Part shown: positions 17,445-26,247 of the stretch, piece by piece | How the letters are laid out: each line of letters begins with the position of its first letter | How positions within the stretch are numbered: position 1 is the stretch's first letter | Assembly (NCBI RefSeq): GCF_017833415.1 | Contig: NZ_JAFICC010000008.1 | Coordinates: 62,001-126,000, forward strand | Reading direction: 5' to 3' | Length of the DNA stretch: 64,000 nucleotides | From: Flavobacterium sp. 1355 | Lineage (GTDB): Bacteria; Bacteroidota; Bacteroidia; Flavobacteriales; Flavobacteriaceae | Position numbers and translations under genes: made by a program | Notes under the pieces: generated by a model | What the model was told of the DNA's origin: nothing | Databases searched by the model: none | What the model saw: only the letters and a program-made list of their open reading frames with translations

Positions 17445-18870
17445 ATTCAAGTTACAATATGGTATTGTGGCGGGGCTTTGTCTTGCAGCGGTAAGCTGCA
17501 AGGCACCTCAGGCCACAGCCGAAACTCAAAATAAAGCCGTTGTTCCTGAGGCTTACACAAACAGCAAGGACACAACAAACATGGCCGCTATTCCATGGCG
17601 CCAATATTTTAAAGATCAAAATCTGGTAAATCTTATTGATACCGCCCTGAAAAATAATCAGGAACTAATGATCACTTTGCAGGAAATTGAAATTGCAAAG
17701 AATGACGTTCGTATAAAAAAAGGAGCATATTTGCCAACTGTTGGTGTAAGAGCAGGAGCAGGAATAGAGAAAGTAGGAAGATATACTAGTCAGGGCGCAG
17801 GTGATGCTTCTACCGAAATTAAACCCGGAAAAGAAACACCGGATCCGCTTGGGGATTTTGTGGTAGCCGCTTATGCAAACTGGGAAGTAGATATCTGGAA
17901 AAAACTGCGTAATTCTAAAAAAGCCGCAGTAAGCAGATATCTTTCAACCGTAGAAGGAAAAAACTTTGTTGTTACAAATCTAATAGCCGAAGTTGCTAAT
18001 TCTTATTATGAATTATTAGCTCTTGACAGCCAATTAGAAATTGTGAAACAAAACATAGAATTACAATCTAATGCTTTAGAAATCGTAAAAATTCAGAAAC
18101 AGGCAGCCAGAGCAACAGAATTGGGAGTTCAGAAATTCCAGGCTGAGGTAATGGATTCCAAAAGCAAGGAGTTTGAAATTCTTCAGCAAATAAAAGAGAC
18201 GGAAAACAGGATAAACTTTTTGGTGGGTCAATATCCACAGGAAATTAAGCGAGATAGAAACAACTTTTTAAGTTTGTTGCCATCAACTGTAAATTCTGGA
18301 ATTCCGTCTCAATTATTACAAAACCGTCCTGATATTAAACAGGCAGAAATGGAACTAACAGCTGCAAAACTCGATGTAAAAGTGGCCCGTGCAGAATTTT
18401 ATCCTTCATTGGATATTTCGGCTGCGATAGGCGTAAATGCTTTCAATCCGTCTTATTTGTTAACGTTTCCAGAGTCACTTTTGTACTCTCTGGCCGGAGA
18501 TATCGCTGCACCGCTGATTAACAGAAATGCGATTAAAGCAGAGTTTAGTAATGCCAATGCAAGACAGCTTCAGGCATTGTACAATTACGATCGTACGGTT
18601 CTAAACGCTTATATAGAAGTTTCGAATGAACTTTCCAGAATTAGTAATTTAGAAAAAAGCTACGATCTAAAATCACAACAAGTAGCGGCACTAAATACCT
18701 CGATTGATGTTTCTAACGATTTGTTTAAATCTGCAAGAGTTGACTATTTTGAAGTTCTGATGACACAGCGAGATGCTTTGGAATCTAAATTAGAATTAAT
18801 AGAAACTAAAAAAGATCAGTTAAATGCTGCAGTCAATGTTTATAAAGAATTAGGCGGTGGCTGGAAATAA
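17437..18870 (+). CDS. NodT/OprM-type outer-membrane efflux lipoprotein (TolC family)
   Basis: The protein has 477 residues. The signal with lipobox ends at AAVSC (about 17-21). The body has two OEP repeats of long coiled helices: LVNLIDTALKNNQELMITLQ to AVSRYLSTVE, and QNRPDIKQAEMELTAAKLDV to DQLNAAVNVYKELGGGW. ANWEVDIWKKLRNSKKAAVS is the classic NodT motif. It forms the trimeric exit duct for the RND pump whose gene it overlaps. A terminator at 18892-18930 closes the operon. Confidence 0.93.
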   Translation: MYKFKLQYGIVAGLCLAAVSCKAPQATAETQNKAVVPEAYTNSKDTTNMAAIPWRQYFKDQNLVNLIDTALKNNQELMITLQEIEIAKNDVRIKKGAYLPTVGVRAGAGIEKVGRYTSQGAGDASTEIKPGKETPDPLGDFVVAAYANWEVDIWKKLRNSKKAAVSRYLSTVEGKNFVVTNLIAEVANSYYELLALDSQLEIVKQNIELQSNALEIVKIQKQAARATELGVQKFQAEVMDSKSKEFEILQQIKETENRINFLVGQYPQEIKRDRNNFLSLLPSTVNSGIPSQLLQNRPDIKQAEMELTAAKLDVKVARAEFYPSLDISAAIGVNAFNPSYLLTFPESLLYSLAGDIAAPLINRNAIKAEFSNANARQLQALYNYDRTVLNAYIEVSNELSRISNLEKSYDLKSQQVAALNTSIDVSNDLFKSARVDYFEVLMTQRDALESKLELIETKKDQLNAAVNVYKELGGGWK

Positions 18871-18891
18871 AATGCTTATTAATTTGTAGTC

Positions 18892-18930
18892 AAAAACCTT
18901 TCGGAAGCTCGCTTTCGAAAGGTTTTTTAT
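18892..18930 (+). terminator. Terminator of the RND operon
   Basis: AAAAACCTTTCG (18892-18903) and CGAAAGGTTTTT (18916-18927) form a long stem with a T-rich 3' side. Confidence 0.85.
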
Positions 18931-18956
18931 TTAAAAAAAGTTTATAATTATTTTCA

Positions 18957-19036
18957 GGAGCTAATCCTGCTGTCCGCTGTATCTTTTCCTGGCTAAAGGA
19001 GCCAGAAAAAGGATGCCGCTCCCATCAGGGCTAGGG
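18957..19036 (+). repeat. Family E repeat, left copy (flanks the Panacea islet)
   Basis: The conserved 5' part reads GGAGCTAATCCTGCTGTCC then GCTGTATCTTTT, followed by a small hairpin (CTGGCT 18989-18994 / AGCCAG 19000-19005) and the conserved 3' part AAAAAGGATGCCGCTCCCAT then CAGGGCTAGG. The copy at 19990-20075 is the same element in the opposite orientation with a different central hairpin. Confidence 0.8.
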
Positions 19037-19070
19037 CATTCATTTTCATAAGAAAACTTTTGGCCGCTTA

Positions 19071-19409
19071 TTAAGTCGATTTATCCGAATTAAATAAATA
19101 TTTGGTAACCAAAGTAAAGAAAACCAAAATGTTTAATGTAGTAGAGCCAATTAGAGTAATGATTATTTCGTCTGATAAATTTAATTTACCAAGACCTTTC
19201 CACATTAAGATAAAGAAAATGCAGATACACCAAATGCATGTGAAAGAGAAGATTAACTCAGCATATCTTTTTCTTTCGATCATGTTTTGATTTGAATTCT
19301 GAATATCTGAGCGATGTTTTTCATAAGAAATAAACTCGGCAATAGATACAGAACTTGCAGGGGCATTGGCGACATCGTCAATAAGTCCGCCCAGATTAAA
19401 GCCTCCCAT
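19071..19409 (-). CDS. Two-TM small membrane protein, candidate toxin or effector of a Panacea pair
   Basis: The protein has 112 residues. A soluble N-terminal part (MGGFNLGGLIDDVANAPASS, then a helix EFISYEKHRSDIQNSNQN) is followed by two hydrophobic helices: about 51-70 (LIFSFTCIWCICIFFILMW) and about 82-105 (IIITLIGSTTLNILVFFTLV) ending in TKYLF. The start codon is 1 nt after the stop of the Panacea gene, so the two are cotranscribed and probably translationally coupled. In described PanAT modules the partner of a Panacea antitoxin is a small toxin, some of which act on membranes; toxicity here is inference. An alternative is a membrane anchor of some other defence-type module. Confidence 0.65.
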   Translation of the reverse strand: MGGFNLGGLIDDVANAPASSVSIAEFISYEKHRSDIQNSNQNMIERKRYAELIFSFTCIWCICIFFILMWKGLGKLNLSDEIIITLIGSTTLNILVFFTLVTKYLFNSDKST

Positions 19410-19410
19410 A

Positions 19411-19878
19411 TTACTCGCTTATGGGTTTATTTACAAATTTTTTGAAATAGTTGATCATAAGATCATTGGATATTTCCTTTTCATTGTTATTCTTCGCTTC
19501 TGTCCACGGAGATTCAGGAAGATGTGTCCAGTTGGATAACTGGATAGCGTTAAGATTTTTGGCAACTTCCAAAGCAAATTCTACAACATCGTCGGTAGCC
19601 TTGTCAAGTTCTTTTTGTTGATTTATGGAATAACTTAATGGAATTTGTTTTATTGCAGAATTTCCGTAAGTTTTAAATTCCTGATAAACAGATTTGATTA
19701 CCGGACCATATGGCCAAACTTCAATTGGTTCCTGAATTAACGGAACGCCATTTTTGGCAAGATATAATCCATTGGCAATGAACAAAAGCTTTTGTAAAGA
19801 CATATTAGAAATCTCAATGTTTTGCTCTTTTGCCCGTTTAAGTATTTCTCCGGATAAAAATATTGCTGATTGTGCCAT
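19411..19878 (-). CDS. Panacea (DUF4065/SocA-like) domain protein, candidate antitoxin
   Basis: The protein has 155 residues and is almost entirely the Panacea domain: MSLQKLLFIANGLYLAKNGV (about 26-45), IEVWPYGPVIKSVYQEFKTY (about 52-71) and LSNWTHLPESPWTEA (about 114-128), the three hallmark blocks. Members include the Caulobacter proteolysis adaptor SocA and the PanA antitoxins, which neutralise many unrelated toxins. It is the first gene of a two-gene operon with a membrane protein. It has a good promoter (19898-19930) and three CAAAGTT repeats in its upstream region that could serve as an autoregulatory site. Confidence 0.85.
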   Translation of the reverse strand: MAQSAIFLSGEILKRAKEQNIEISNMSLQKLLFIANGLYLAKNGVPLIQEPIEVWPYGPVIKSVYQEFKTYGNSAIKQIPLSYSINQQKELDKATDDVVEFALEVAKNLNAIQLSNWTHLPESPWTEAKNNNEKEISNDLMINYFKKFVNKPISE

Positions 19879-19897
19879 TCTACAAAGTTTTGTTTAA

Positions 19898-19930
19898 CAA
19901 ATATAGGTTTATATAACGAATATAAATCAA
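19898..19930 (-). promoter_or_regulatory. Promoter of the Panacea operon
   Basis: Read on the minus strand, TTG (19928-19930), a 22-nt spacer and TATATTTG (19898-19905) match the consensus exactly. CAAAGTT (plus-strand sense) occurs at 19883-19889, 19928-19934 and 19939-19945, bracketing the promoter. Confidence 0.6.
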
Positions 19931-19989
19931 AGTTTGTACAAAGTTAATAAATTTATTTTTAAACGAGTGTTACTACTGAAAACAGGTGT

Positions 19990-20075
19990 CCTAGCCCAGA
20001 TAGGAACGGCATCCTTTTGTGGTCTCGTTTTTTTAACGAGACCACAAAAGATATAGTGGATAGCTGGAATAGCTT
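19990..20075 (-). repeat. Family E repeat, right copy (inverted relative to the left copy)
   Basis: The reverse complement reads GAAGCTATTCCAGCTATCC, then CACTATATCTTTT, a perfect 16-bp stem (20014-20029 with 20035-20050, CTTTTGTGGTCTCGTT), AAAGGATGCCGTTCC and GGGCTAGGAC. It ends at the stop codon of the AraC gene, where the hairpin may also end transcription. Confidence 0.8.
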
Positions 20076-20933
20076 CTAATAACCAAAATTTCCGAACCCG
20101 AAAAACATTTTGCGAAACTCTGTAGGATTTACGCCTCTGTGTTTTTTGAACATATTATTAAAATGGCTTTTGTCGGTAAAACCAAATTCTGCGGCAATTT
20201 CATTGATGCGCATATCGGTATTTAATAAACGGTTCTCAATTAGTTTTAGTTTATAATTGGTTTGATATTCCTGGAGTGTTTCATTGGTATGTTTACGGAA
20301 AAAGCGCGCCAGATAAGTTTCTGAAATTCCGAATTTGGCGCTAATATGGCCGCCTTTGAGTTTTTCTGGATTATAAATGTTTGCCTGAACATATTGCAAT
20401 ATGCGCAGGACTTTTGTGTCGCTCTGATTATTGATTTTTTCGGGAAGAGCCATCATGATGTTTCTTGCCACAATGACCAATAGGGTATTGATATATTGTG
20501 AAAGCAATTCTTTATGATATAATCCTTTTTTAGTATGCTCCCTTATTATGGCGTTGATAATTGGATGAACTATTATTTTGTCGTCTTCATCTTTTAATAT
20601 GCAGCCTGGCTCATGCGAAGCATTTTTGAGAATGATTTCTATTTGCTGTAATATTTCCTGCTGATACGCACCGGTTACATAAATATTATTAAACTTTATA
20701 AAAAATAATTGGGTTGGTTCTTCAAAATCCAGACTATGCAAATCTTCGGGAGTCAAAAGAAACAAATGTCCGGCTTTGTAAGGAACGGTATTGTCATTAA
20801 TACGCTGTGTTCCGCTACCCTGCACAATATATACAAGTTCAAAAAAACTATGCATATGTTCGCTTTTTGGGAATTCTTCCATTAATTCTTTCAGAACCAA
20901 CTCAAAAGGTTCGTGTAATACGTCGTTTACCAT
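20076..20933 (-). CDS. AraC family transcriptional regulator
   Basis: From ATG 20933 the protein has 285 residues. The longer frame starts with a TTG that lies in promoter-like sequence. An N-terminal cupin sensor domain (HMHSFFELVYIVQGSGTQRI to PEDLHSLDF) is followed by two C-terminal HTH motifs (ISAKFGISETYLARFFRKHT and INEIAAEFGFTDKSHFNNMF, ending GVNPTEFRKMF). The cupin type usually binds a sugar or similar ligand. It lies just downstream of a GH1 beta-glucosidase gene on the same strand, with a terminator in between, so it probably controls that gene. Family regulators often control sugar catabolism. Confidence 0.87.
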   Translation of the reverse strand: MVNDVLHEPFELVLKELMEEFPKSEHMHSFFELVYIVQGSGTQRINDNTVPYKAGHLFLLTPEDLHSLDFEEPTQLFFIKFNNIYVTGAYQQEILQQIEIILKNASHEPGCILKDEDDKIIVHPIINAIIREHTKKGLYHKELLSQYINTLLVIVARNIMMALPEKINNQSDTKVLRILQYVQANIYNPEKLKGGHISAKFGISETYLARFFRKHTNETLQEYQTNYKLKLIENRLLNTDMRINEIAAEFGFTDKSHFNNMFKKHRGVNPTEFRKMFFGFGNFGY

Positions 20934-21123
20934 AACAAGAAATACACTTTTAGTGCTTAAACATACAATAATGTACAATTTTATATTGTAGAACTTTGCA
21001 ATATTAATTTGATACTAACAATATTACTAAATATTAAAATATTAAAGCACTTATATTAGAAGAATTTGGAACTGATTTTCAAATTAGAAAATATTGAAAA
21101 ACCAATACTGCCAATGGGAAAAA

Positions 21124-21158
21124 CAAAAGGGAAAAGATTTAGAATTCTTTTCCCTTTT
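21124..21158 (-). terminator. Terminator after the GH1 gene (works on both strands)
   Basis: AAAAGGGAAAAGA (21124-21136) and TCTTTTCCCTTTT (21145-21157) form a perfect 13-bp stem flanked by A and T runs. Confidence 0.8.
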
Positions 21159-21162
21159 TAAA

Positions 21163-22524
21163 TTATTTTGTTTGTGCCAAAAAATCCCGAAACCACAATC
21201 CGGATTGTTTGATGGTTCTTTTTTGAGTTTCAAAATCAATATGGATAAGTCCGAATCTGGCATTGTAGCCTTCGGCCCACTCAAAATTATCAGTTAAGCT
21301 CCAGACAAAATACCCATCGACATTGTAACCGTCTTGTTTGGCTTTGAGCAATTGCTCTAAATTATCACGAATGTATTGTGTTCTTCGAATATCATATACT
21401 TTTCCGTTTTTTACAACGTCCGGAAAAGCAGCACCATTTTCTGTAATGATGATTTTTTTGATGTTCTTATATTCATTAAATCTTTTAATGGTATGGTAGA
21501 GGGCAGGAGGGTAAACTTCCCAGCCCATTTCTGTAGCAATCACATTTCTTTTTTCTGCACTTACCAATTCTGCACCAATATAAGGTGTTAACAAAGATGA
21601 TTTTACGATTTCTCTGGTATAACATTGCAGACCTATGAAATCAAAATCAAAAGCCATATTGTTTAAATCGTCTTCGAGAATATAATTTTTGAGCTTTTTT
21701 AGCACTGCCAAATCATTTTTTGGATACCCGAGTCCTAAAATCGGTTCTATAAAGGTTCTGTTCAATAAAGTATCTACACGTTTTGCGGCTTCAATATCTT
21801 TTGTTTTGTCTGTTTCCGGCTCAATATGTGTACACGAAAACGTGGTGCCAATATTAGCATCCGGAACTCTATTTCGCACTATTTTTGCTCCTGCTGCTGT
21901 TGATAGCGTTACGTGATGCATGGCTTTGAGGTAATTGGTAAGTCCCTTTTTTCCGGGAGCATGAATTCCAAGAAAATATCCTGCGCCTGTAAAAACAGAA
22001 GGTTCATTAATTACGATCCAGTTTTTTACCCTGTCACCAAAATGCCGTGCGCAGACTTCTGTATATTCTGAAAACCACGAAACCGATTCGCGATTGGTCC
22101 AGCCTCCTTTTACTTCTAAGGAGTGCGGTAAATCCCAATGGTATAATGTAATCCAGGGCTCAATATTGCATTCTAACAAAAAATTGATAATTTTGTTATA
22201 GTAATCAATACCAGACTGATTTACAGGATGAACTCCGGTTGGCATAATCCGGGGCCAGCTGATAGAAAATCTAAAGTTCGGAATGTTTAATTCACGAACT
22301 AGCTCAATATCGTTTTTGTAGTAATTGTAGAAATCACAGGCTGAAATGGCGTGATGGCCATTTTTAATTTTACCTTTTTGCGAAGTAAAAACATCCCAGA
22401 TAGAAGCTCCTTTGCCGTCGGCATCATGCGCTCCTTCAATTTGGAAAGCGGCCGTAGATACTCCCCACAGAAAGTCATCTCCAAATTGTTCTTTATTTAA
22501 AAGTGCGTTGTCTGTTTTATTCAT
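21163..22524 (-). CDS. GH1 family beta-glucosidase
   Basis: The protein has 453 residues and no signal peptide, so it is cytoplasmic. It is a GH1 barrel with both catalytic glutamates: acid/base Glu174 in VINEPSVF and nucleophile Glu362 in IIITENGAAF. The N-terminal GDDFLWGVSTAAFQIEGAHD signature and the C-terminal GYFVWSLTDNFEWAEGYNAR signature are both intact. It hydrolyses beta-glucosides, beta-galactosides or related beta-linked disaccharides; the exact sugar cannot be read from sequence. A short ORF lies 36 nt upstream on the same strand, and an AraC gene lies downstream. Confidence 0.94.
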   Translation of the reverse strand: MNKTDNALLNKEQFGDDFLWGVSTAAFQIEGAHDADGKGASIWDVFTSQKGKIKNGHHAISACDFYNYYKNDIELVRELNIPNFRFSISWPRIMPTGVHPVNQSGIDYYNKIINFLLECNIEPWITLYHWDLPHSLEVKGGWTNRESVSWFSEYTEVCARHFGDRVKNWIVINEPSVFTGAGYFLGIHAPGKKGLTNYLKAMHHVTLSTAAGAKIVRNRVPDANIGTTFSCTHIEPETDKTKDIEAAKRVDTLLNRTFIEPILGLGYPKNDLAVLKKLKNYILEDDLNNMAFDFDFIGLQCYTREIVKSSLLTPYIGAELVSAEKRNVIATEMGWEVYPPALYHTIKRFNEYKNIKKIIITENGAAFPDVVKNGKVYDIRRTQYIRDNLEQLLKAKQDGYNVDGYFVWSLTDNFEWAEGYNARFGLIHIDFETQKRTIKQSGLWFRDFLAQTK

Positions 22525-22560
22525 TTAAATGCTGCTTATTCCTTATGGGGTAAAAAATTA

Positions 22561-22644
22561 TTAATGAAGGAAAGGAGACTGCATTGCTTTTAAGAAAAGC
22601 CATTCTTTAAATGAAACCAAAAAATTTAGGTTGAAGAATTTCAT
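22561..22644 (-). CDS. Possible 27-codon leader ORF upstream of the GH1 gene
   Basis: An ATG at 22644 opens 27 codons that end at TAA 22561-22563, 36 nt before the GH1 start and on the same strand. The peptide is amphipathic and aromatic-rich (MKFFNLNFLVSFKEWLFLKA, then MQSPFLH). It could be a leader peptide or a chance ORF. Codon use looks normal for the genome, but it is too short to judge. Confidence 0.3.
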   Translation of the reverse strand: MKFFNLNFLVSFKEWLFLKAMQSPFLH

Positions 22645-22893
22645 AATAATTAGTTTTAATCAAATTAACAATACAACTTTAAATTTATCGTAAAGTAAAA
22701 GTTATTAAATAGTTAACTGATTTAAACAGGCCGTTTTAAACGGTTTCTCCTGAGTTTTATTGTGCTAGTACTAAAAAAAATGTAAGATAATAATTATGTA
22801 AATCAATTGAAAAATTCTGAAACAGACTTGGTGTTCTTTAAAAGTAATTTAGCATTAATAAAATTTTAAATAAATAATACAAAAATTCAAATC
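22645..22893. other. Divergent intergenic region between the GH1 unit and the lipocalin-like gene
   Basis: Together with the leader ORF this fills a gap of about 370 nt. It holds a dyad CCGTTTTAAACGG (22731-22743), a possible regulator site for the GH1 gene, and TAAATTTA on both strands near 22684. I see no RNA gene or further ORF. Confidence 0.4.
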
Positions 22894-23310
22894 ATGAAAA
22901 ATAGAAACTTTTTATACGTATTAGCACTAAGCTTGGGAATGTTTGCTACATCTTGCAGCAGCGATGACAATGAAGGAGAAACAATAGTTCCTATTCAAGG
23001 AAAATACAATCTAAGCCAACAAGGTACTATTGTAGATGGTAAAGAAGTGTTAGTGAATGCTCCTGAAAATCAAGAAGGATGCAGCAGAGATTATTTAGAC
23101 TTAAGAGTAAGTAATGCAGCAGTTATAGGTGATTATGATGGTTCTAACTGTGCTTTGGTAGAGACTACAGGTACTTATGTTAGATCTCATAACGATTTAA
23201 CTATTACTGTTGGTGCTGTAAGTACAACTTCAGATATCATGAACCTTACTAACAAGGAATTAAAATTAAAAGACAAAGCTACAGGTATCATTACAGTTTA
23301 TACCAGATAG
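22894..23310 (+). CDS. Lipocalin-like lipoprotein
   Basis: The protein has 138 residues. A lipoprotein signal with lipobox (LGMFATSC) is followed by SSDDNEGE, an Asp/Glu-rich linker typical of Bacteroidota surface lipoproteins. The mature part is a small beta-rich domain with IQGKYNLSQQGTIVDGKEV and a paired-Cys pattern (GCSRD and SNCALVE), similar to bacterial lipocalin-like domains. The ligand is unknown. It is monocistronic with a terminator at 23361-23395. Confidence 0.75.
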   Translation: MKNRNFLYVLALSLGMFATSCSSDDNEGETIVPIQGKYNLSQQGTIVDGKEVLVNAPENQEGCSRDYLDLRVSNAAVIGDYDGSNCALVETTGTYVRSHNDLTITVGAVSTTSDIMNLTNKELKLKDKATGIITVYTR

Positions 23311-23360
23311 TAAAACGCTTTGAGCTCAAACAAACCCTGATTTTTGATTGGGAATTAAAT

Positions 23361-23395
23361 GGAAACGACTTGTGAAGTTGTCTCCGTTTTTTTTT
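23361..23395 (+). terminator. Terminator after the lipocalin-like gene
   Basis: GGAAACGACTT (23361-23371) pairs with AAGTTGTCTCC (23375-23385) with one mismatch and one wobble, followed by a G and nine T. Confidence 0.75.
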
Positions 23396-23403
23396 GTTTT
23401 ATA

Positions 23404-26235
23404 TTAATCTGCAGGAATATAAATATCAAAAGTAGCGCCTTTATCGACTTCGCCTTTGGCAGAAATAAAACCGTTATGATTTTCTACAATTTTTTTTACG
23501 ATAGCAAGACCAATTCCGGTTCCGTTGTAAAGTTCTCTTCCGTGTAAACGCTGAAAAACATCAAATATCTTTTTGTTGTATTGTTGGTCAAAACCAATAC
23601 CGTTGTCTGAAATACTTATATGGCAATAGTTTTTTTCCGGAGAAAGCAAATCATTTTTAAAAAGTTTTCCTTTTCCTATTTTACTGGTAATCCTTATATG
23701 TGGTGGAAAATCCTGTTTAGCAAATTTAATCGAGTTGCTGGCCAGATTATATATTAATTGCCTGAACTGAAAAGGAATAATGTTTACTTCCTGTGGTTCA
23801 TTATTTTCTATTACACCATTTTTTTGTTCCAGTTCTTCTTTTAAATCTTCCCTGACTGCATTGATAATTTCAGAAAGATCTGTTTTTTCGAATATTCGTT
23901 CCTGAACATTTGTTCTTGAATAAGAAAGTAAATCGTTGATTAAAGTCTGCATTCGCTGTGCAGCATTTTGAATTCGCTGAAATTTATCTTTTCCGCTATC
24001 CGATAAGTTGTTCAGTTCCCTGTCTACAATCTGAGAGGCAAAAGTTTGGATTTTTCTAAGTGGTTCCTGCAGGTCATGACTTGAAATATAGGTAAATGAC
24101 TGAAGTTCTTTATTAATCTGCTCCAGTTCTATATTTTTCTGTTCCAGCTCCAGGGCATTTAATTTTAGCTTATCATCGGCTCTTTTTTTCTCAGTAAGAT
24201 CATGTGTAACTTTTGAGAATCCTATGACATCATTTTGTTTGTTATGAACGGCTGTAATAACAACGTTGGCCCAAAAATGACTTTTGTCTTTGCGTACGCG
24301 CCAGCCTTCCTGTACAGCTTTGCCTTTTTCTCTGGCCAGCTGCAAAAGTTTTTGAGGCAAGTTGATTTTGCGGTCTTCTTCGGTATAAAAAGAAGCAAAA
24401 TGTCTTCCGATTATTTCTTCAGCTTTGTAACCTTTTATTTTCTCGGCCCCAACATTCCAATTTTCAACAATACCCTCATGATTCAAATATAAAATGGCAT
24501 AATCCTGAACTTCTTCTACCATCAAATGATAGCGTTCCTCACTTTTGCGAAGCGTTTCATTAATCTGGATAAGTTCTTTGGTTCTGGCACTTACCTGTTC
24601 TTCCAGTTCATGAGTGAAAGATTTTTCATTTTGAATATCGGTAAAAGCGCCAACCCATTTAATAATTTTATTGTTTTTATCCAAAACCCCCTCAGCAACT
24701 CCCGTATGCCAACGATAGCCGCCATTTTTGTTTTTAATGCGAAGGTCACATCGGTACGCTTCTCCTGTTTTAAGACTATTTGCCCATATTCTGACATTTT
24801 CGTCGTAATCATTTGGGTGAATTAGCGATTTCCATTCTTCATCCGATTTTGGATGTGTTCCTGTATATTCCAGCCATTTACCTGATGCAAATAAAGAATT
24901 TCCCTTTTCGTCTGTTTCCCATATCAATTGAGGAAGACTTTCGGTAAGAGAACGAAATCTTTTCTCGCTTTTTTCAATTTCCTGCTGGTAATTTTTTTCT
25001 TCTGTAATGTCTCTTATTGTTCCTAATAATTTTTCGGGCTCGTTTTTACTATCATAAAAAACACTTCCTTTGGCTTCTGCCCAATGTATAGATTTATCAT
25101 CCCATATTAATCTGGTTTGGTAATGAAGATATCCAGATTCAAGAGCATCGTGATAAGCTTTGTGCCTGATAACCATATCATCCGGATGAATATATGTAAG
25201 TAACCGTTCGTGTGTTAATTTATCAATATCCTTATTTCCGGTAACAATTTCGAGATATCTTTTAGAATATAAAACTTCGGATGTTTTTGGATACAGTTCC
25301 CATGTACCAAGTTCGCTGGCTTCAACAATTATATTAAGTCTTTCTTCATTAAGCTCTGTTTTTTTTCTGGCTTCAACCTTTTCTGTAACTTCTGTAACAA
25401 TTACCATTATGCCAGAAATGTTGCCGTCTTCTTCTCTTAAAGGATGGTAAAGAAAATCAAAATAATAAATCTTTTCCTCTTTCCCATATCGGTTAATCGG
25501 AACGGGAACCTCATTTCCATGATACGGAATACCTGTCGTAAAAACATTGTATAATAATGAATCTACAGTTTCCCGTACTTCAGGCAAAGAATCAAAAAGA
25601 GGCCTTCCGACAAAAGTTTCTTCTTCTCTGCCAACAAGTTTGAGATAGACTTCATTGGCCATTTCAACTGTATAATCAGAACCACGTAAAATTGTGATTC
25701 CAACAGGAGCCTGTTTCACAGTATTGTGAAAACGTTTATCACTTTCTTCTGTTTTTTTCTTTTCTGTAGTTTCAATTACCGTGACAAGGATGCCACCTAC
25801 ATCTCCGTTTTCTTTTTTAATCGGACAGTACGAAAAATCAAAATAACATTCTTCTATAAATCCATTTCTGTCTAGTGGAACCATAAAATCGGGAAAACTA
25901 ACCGATTCACCTTTCATTACCTCATGAAACATAGGTCCAATAATATCCCAAATTTCAGAAAAAGTTATTTCAGAACTTATTCCCAGTGCGTCAGGATGTT
26001 TTGTTGCACCAAGAATAGGGCGAAATCCGTCATTGTACAATTGAATATAATTTTCTCCCCAGGCAATATACATACCAAAAGGATTATTGACCATGACCGA
26101 TACCATGGTCTGAAGACTATTGGGCCAGGTTTCAGGATTTCCCAATGCTGTTTTGCTCCAGTCTTTGGCCCGCATCATTTTGCCCATTTCTCCGCCATTA
26201 GCCAGAAAATAATGTTCATTATTTGTACTGCTCAT
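23404..26235 (-). CDS. Multi-PAS sensor histidine kinase (phytochrome-like HisKA type)
   Basis: The protein has 943 residues and no membrane segment, so it is a soluble sensor. About five PAS/PAC units run from residue 15 to about 690 (recognisable cores include PVGITILRGSDYTVEMANEV, LPQLIWETDEKGNSLF and DYAILYLNHEGIVENWN). The kinase core follows: H-box SSHDLQEPLRKIQTF with His720, N-box NLASNSIKFAK, and G boxes DNGIGFD and GTGIGLAIVKKIVENH. The HDLQEPLR H-box is the Cph1/bacteriophytochrome type, but no bilin-binding domain is present. It is cotranscribed with the single-domain response regulator just upstream (12 nt). The signal is unknown. Confidence 0.93.
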   Translation of the reverse strand: MSSTNNEHYFLANGGEMGKMMRAKDWSKTALGNPETWPNSLQTMVSVMVNNPFGMYIAWGENYIQLYNDGFRPILGATKHPDALGISSEITFSEIWDIIGPMFHEVMKGESVSFPDFMVPLDRNGFIEECYFDFSYCPIKKENGDVGGILVTVIETTEKKKTEESDKRFHNTVKQAPVGITILRGSDYTVEMANEVYLKLVGREEETFVGRPLFDSLPEVRETVDSLLYNVFTTGIPYHGNEVPVPINRYGKEEKIYYFDFLYHPLREEDGNISGIMVIVTEVTEKVEARKKTELNEERLNIIVEASELGTWELYPKTSEVLYSKRYLEIVTGNKDIDKLTHERLLTYIHPDDMVIRHKAYHDALESGYLHYQTRLIWDDKSIHWAEAKGSVFYDSKNEPEKLLGTIRDITEEKNYQQEIEKSEKRFRSLTESLPQLIWETDEKGNSLFASGKWLEYTGTHPKSDEEWKSLIHPNDYDENVRIWANSLKTGEAYRCDLRIKNKNGGYRWHTGVAEGVLDKNNKIIKWVGAFTDIQNEKSFTHELEEQVSARTKELIQINETLRKSEERYHLMVEEVQDYAILYLNHEGIVENWNVGAEKIKGYKAEEIIGRHFASFYTEEDRKINLPQKLLQLAREKGKAVQEGWRVRKDKSHFWANVVITAVHNKQNDVIGFSKVTHDLTEKKRADDKLKLNALELEQKNIELEQINKELQSFTYISSHDLQEPLRKIQTFASQIVDRELNNLSDSGKDKFQRIQNAAQRMQTLINDLLSYSRTNVQERIFEKTDLSEIINAVREDLKEELEQKNGVIENNEPQEVNIIPFQFRQLIYNLASNSIKFAKQDFPPHIRITSKIGKGKLFKNDLLSPEKNYCHISISDNGIGFDQQYNKKIFDVFQRLHGRELYNGTGIGLAIVKKIVENHNGFISAKGEVDKGATFDIYIPAD

Positions 26236-26247
26236 TCAGATATGTTA

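Noticed and set aside
18957..20075. Islet as an insertion sequence or composite transposon
   Set aside because: No transposase is encoded and no target-site duplication can be seen; the flanking elements are short repeats only.
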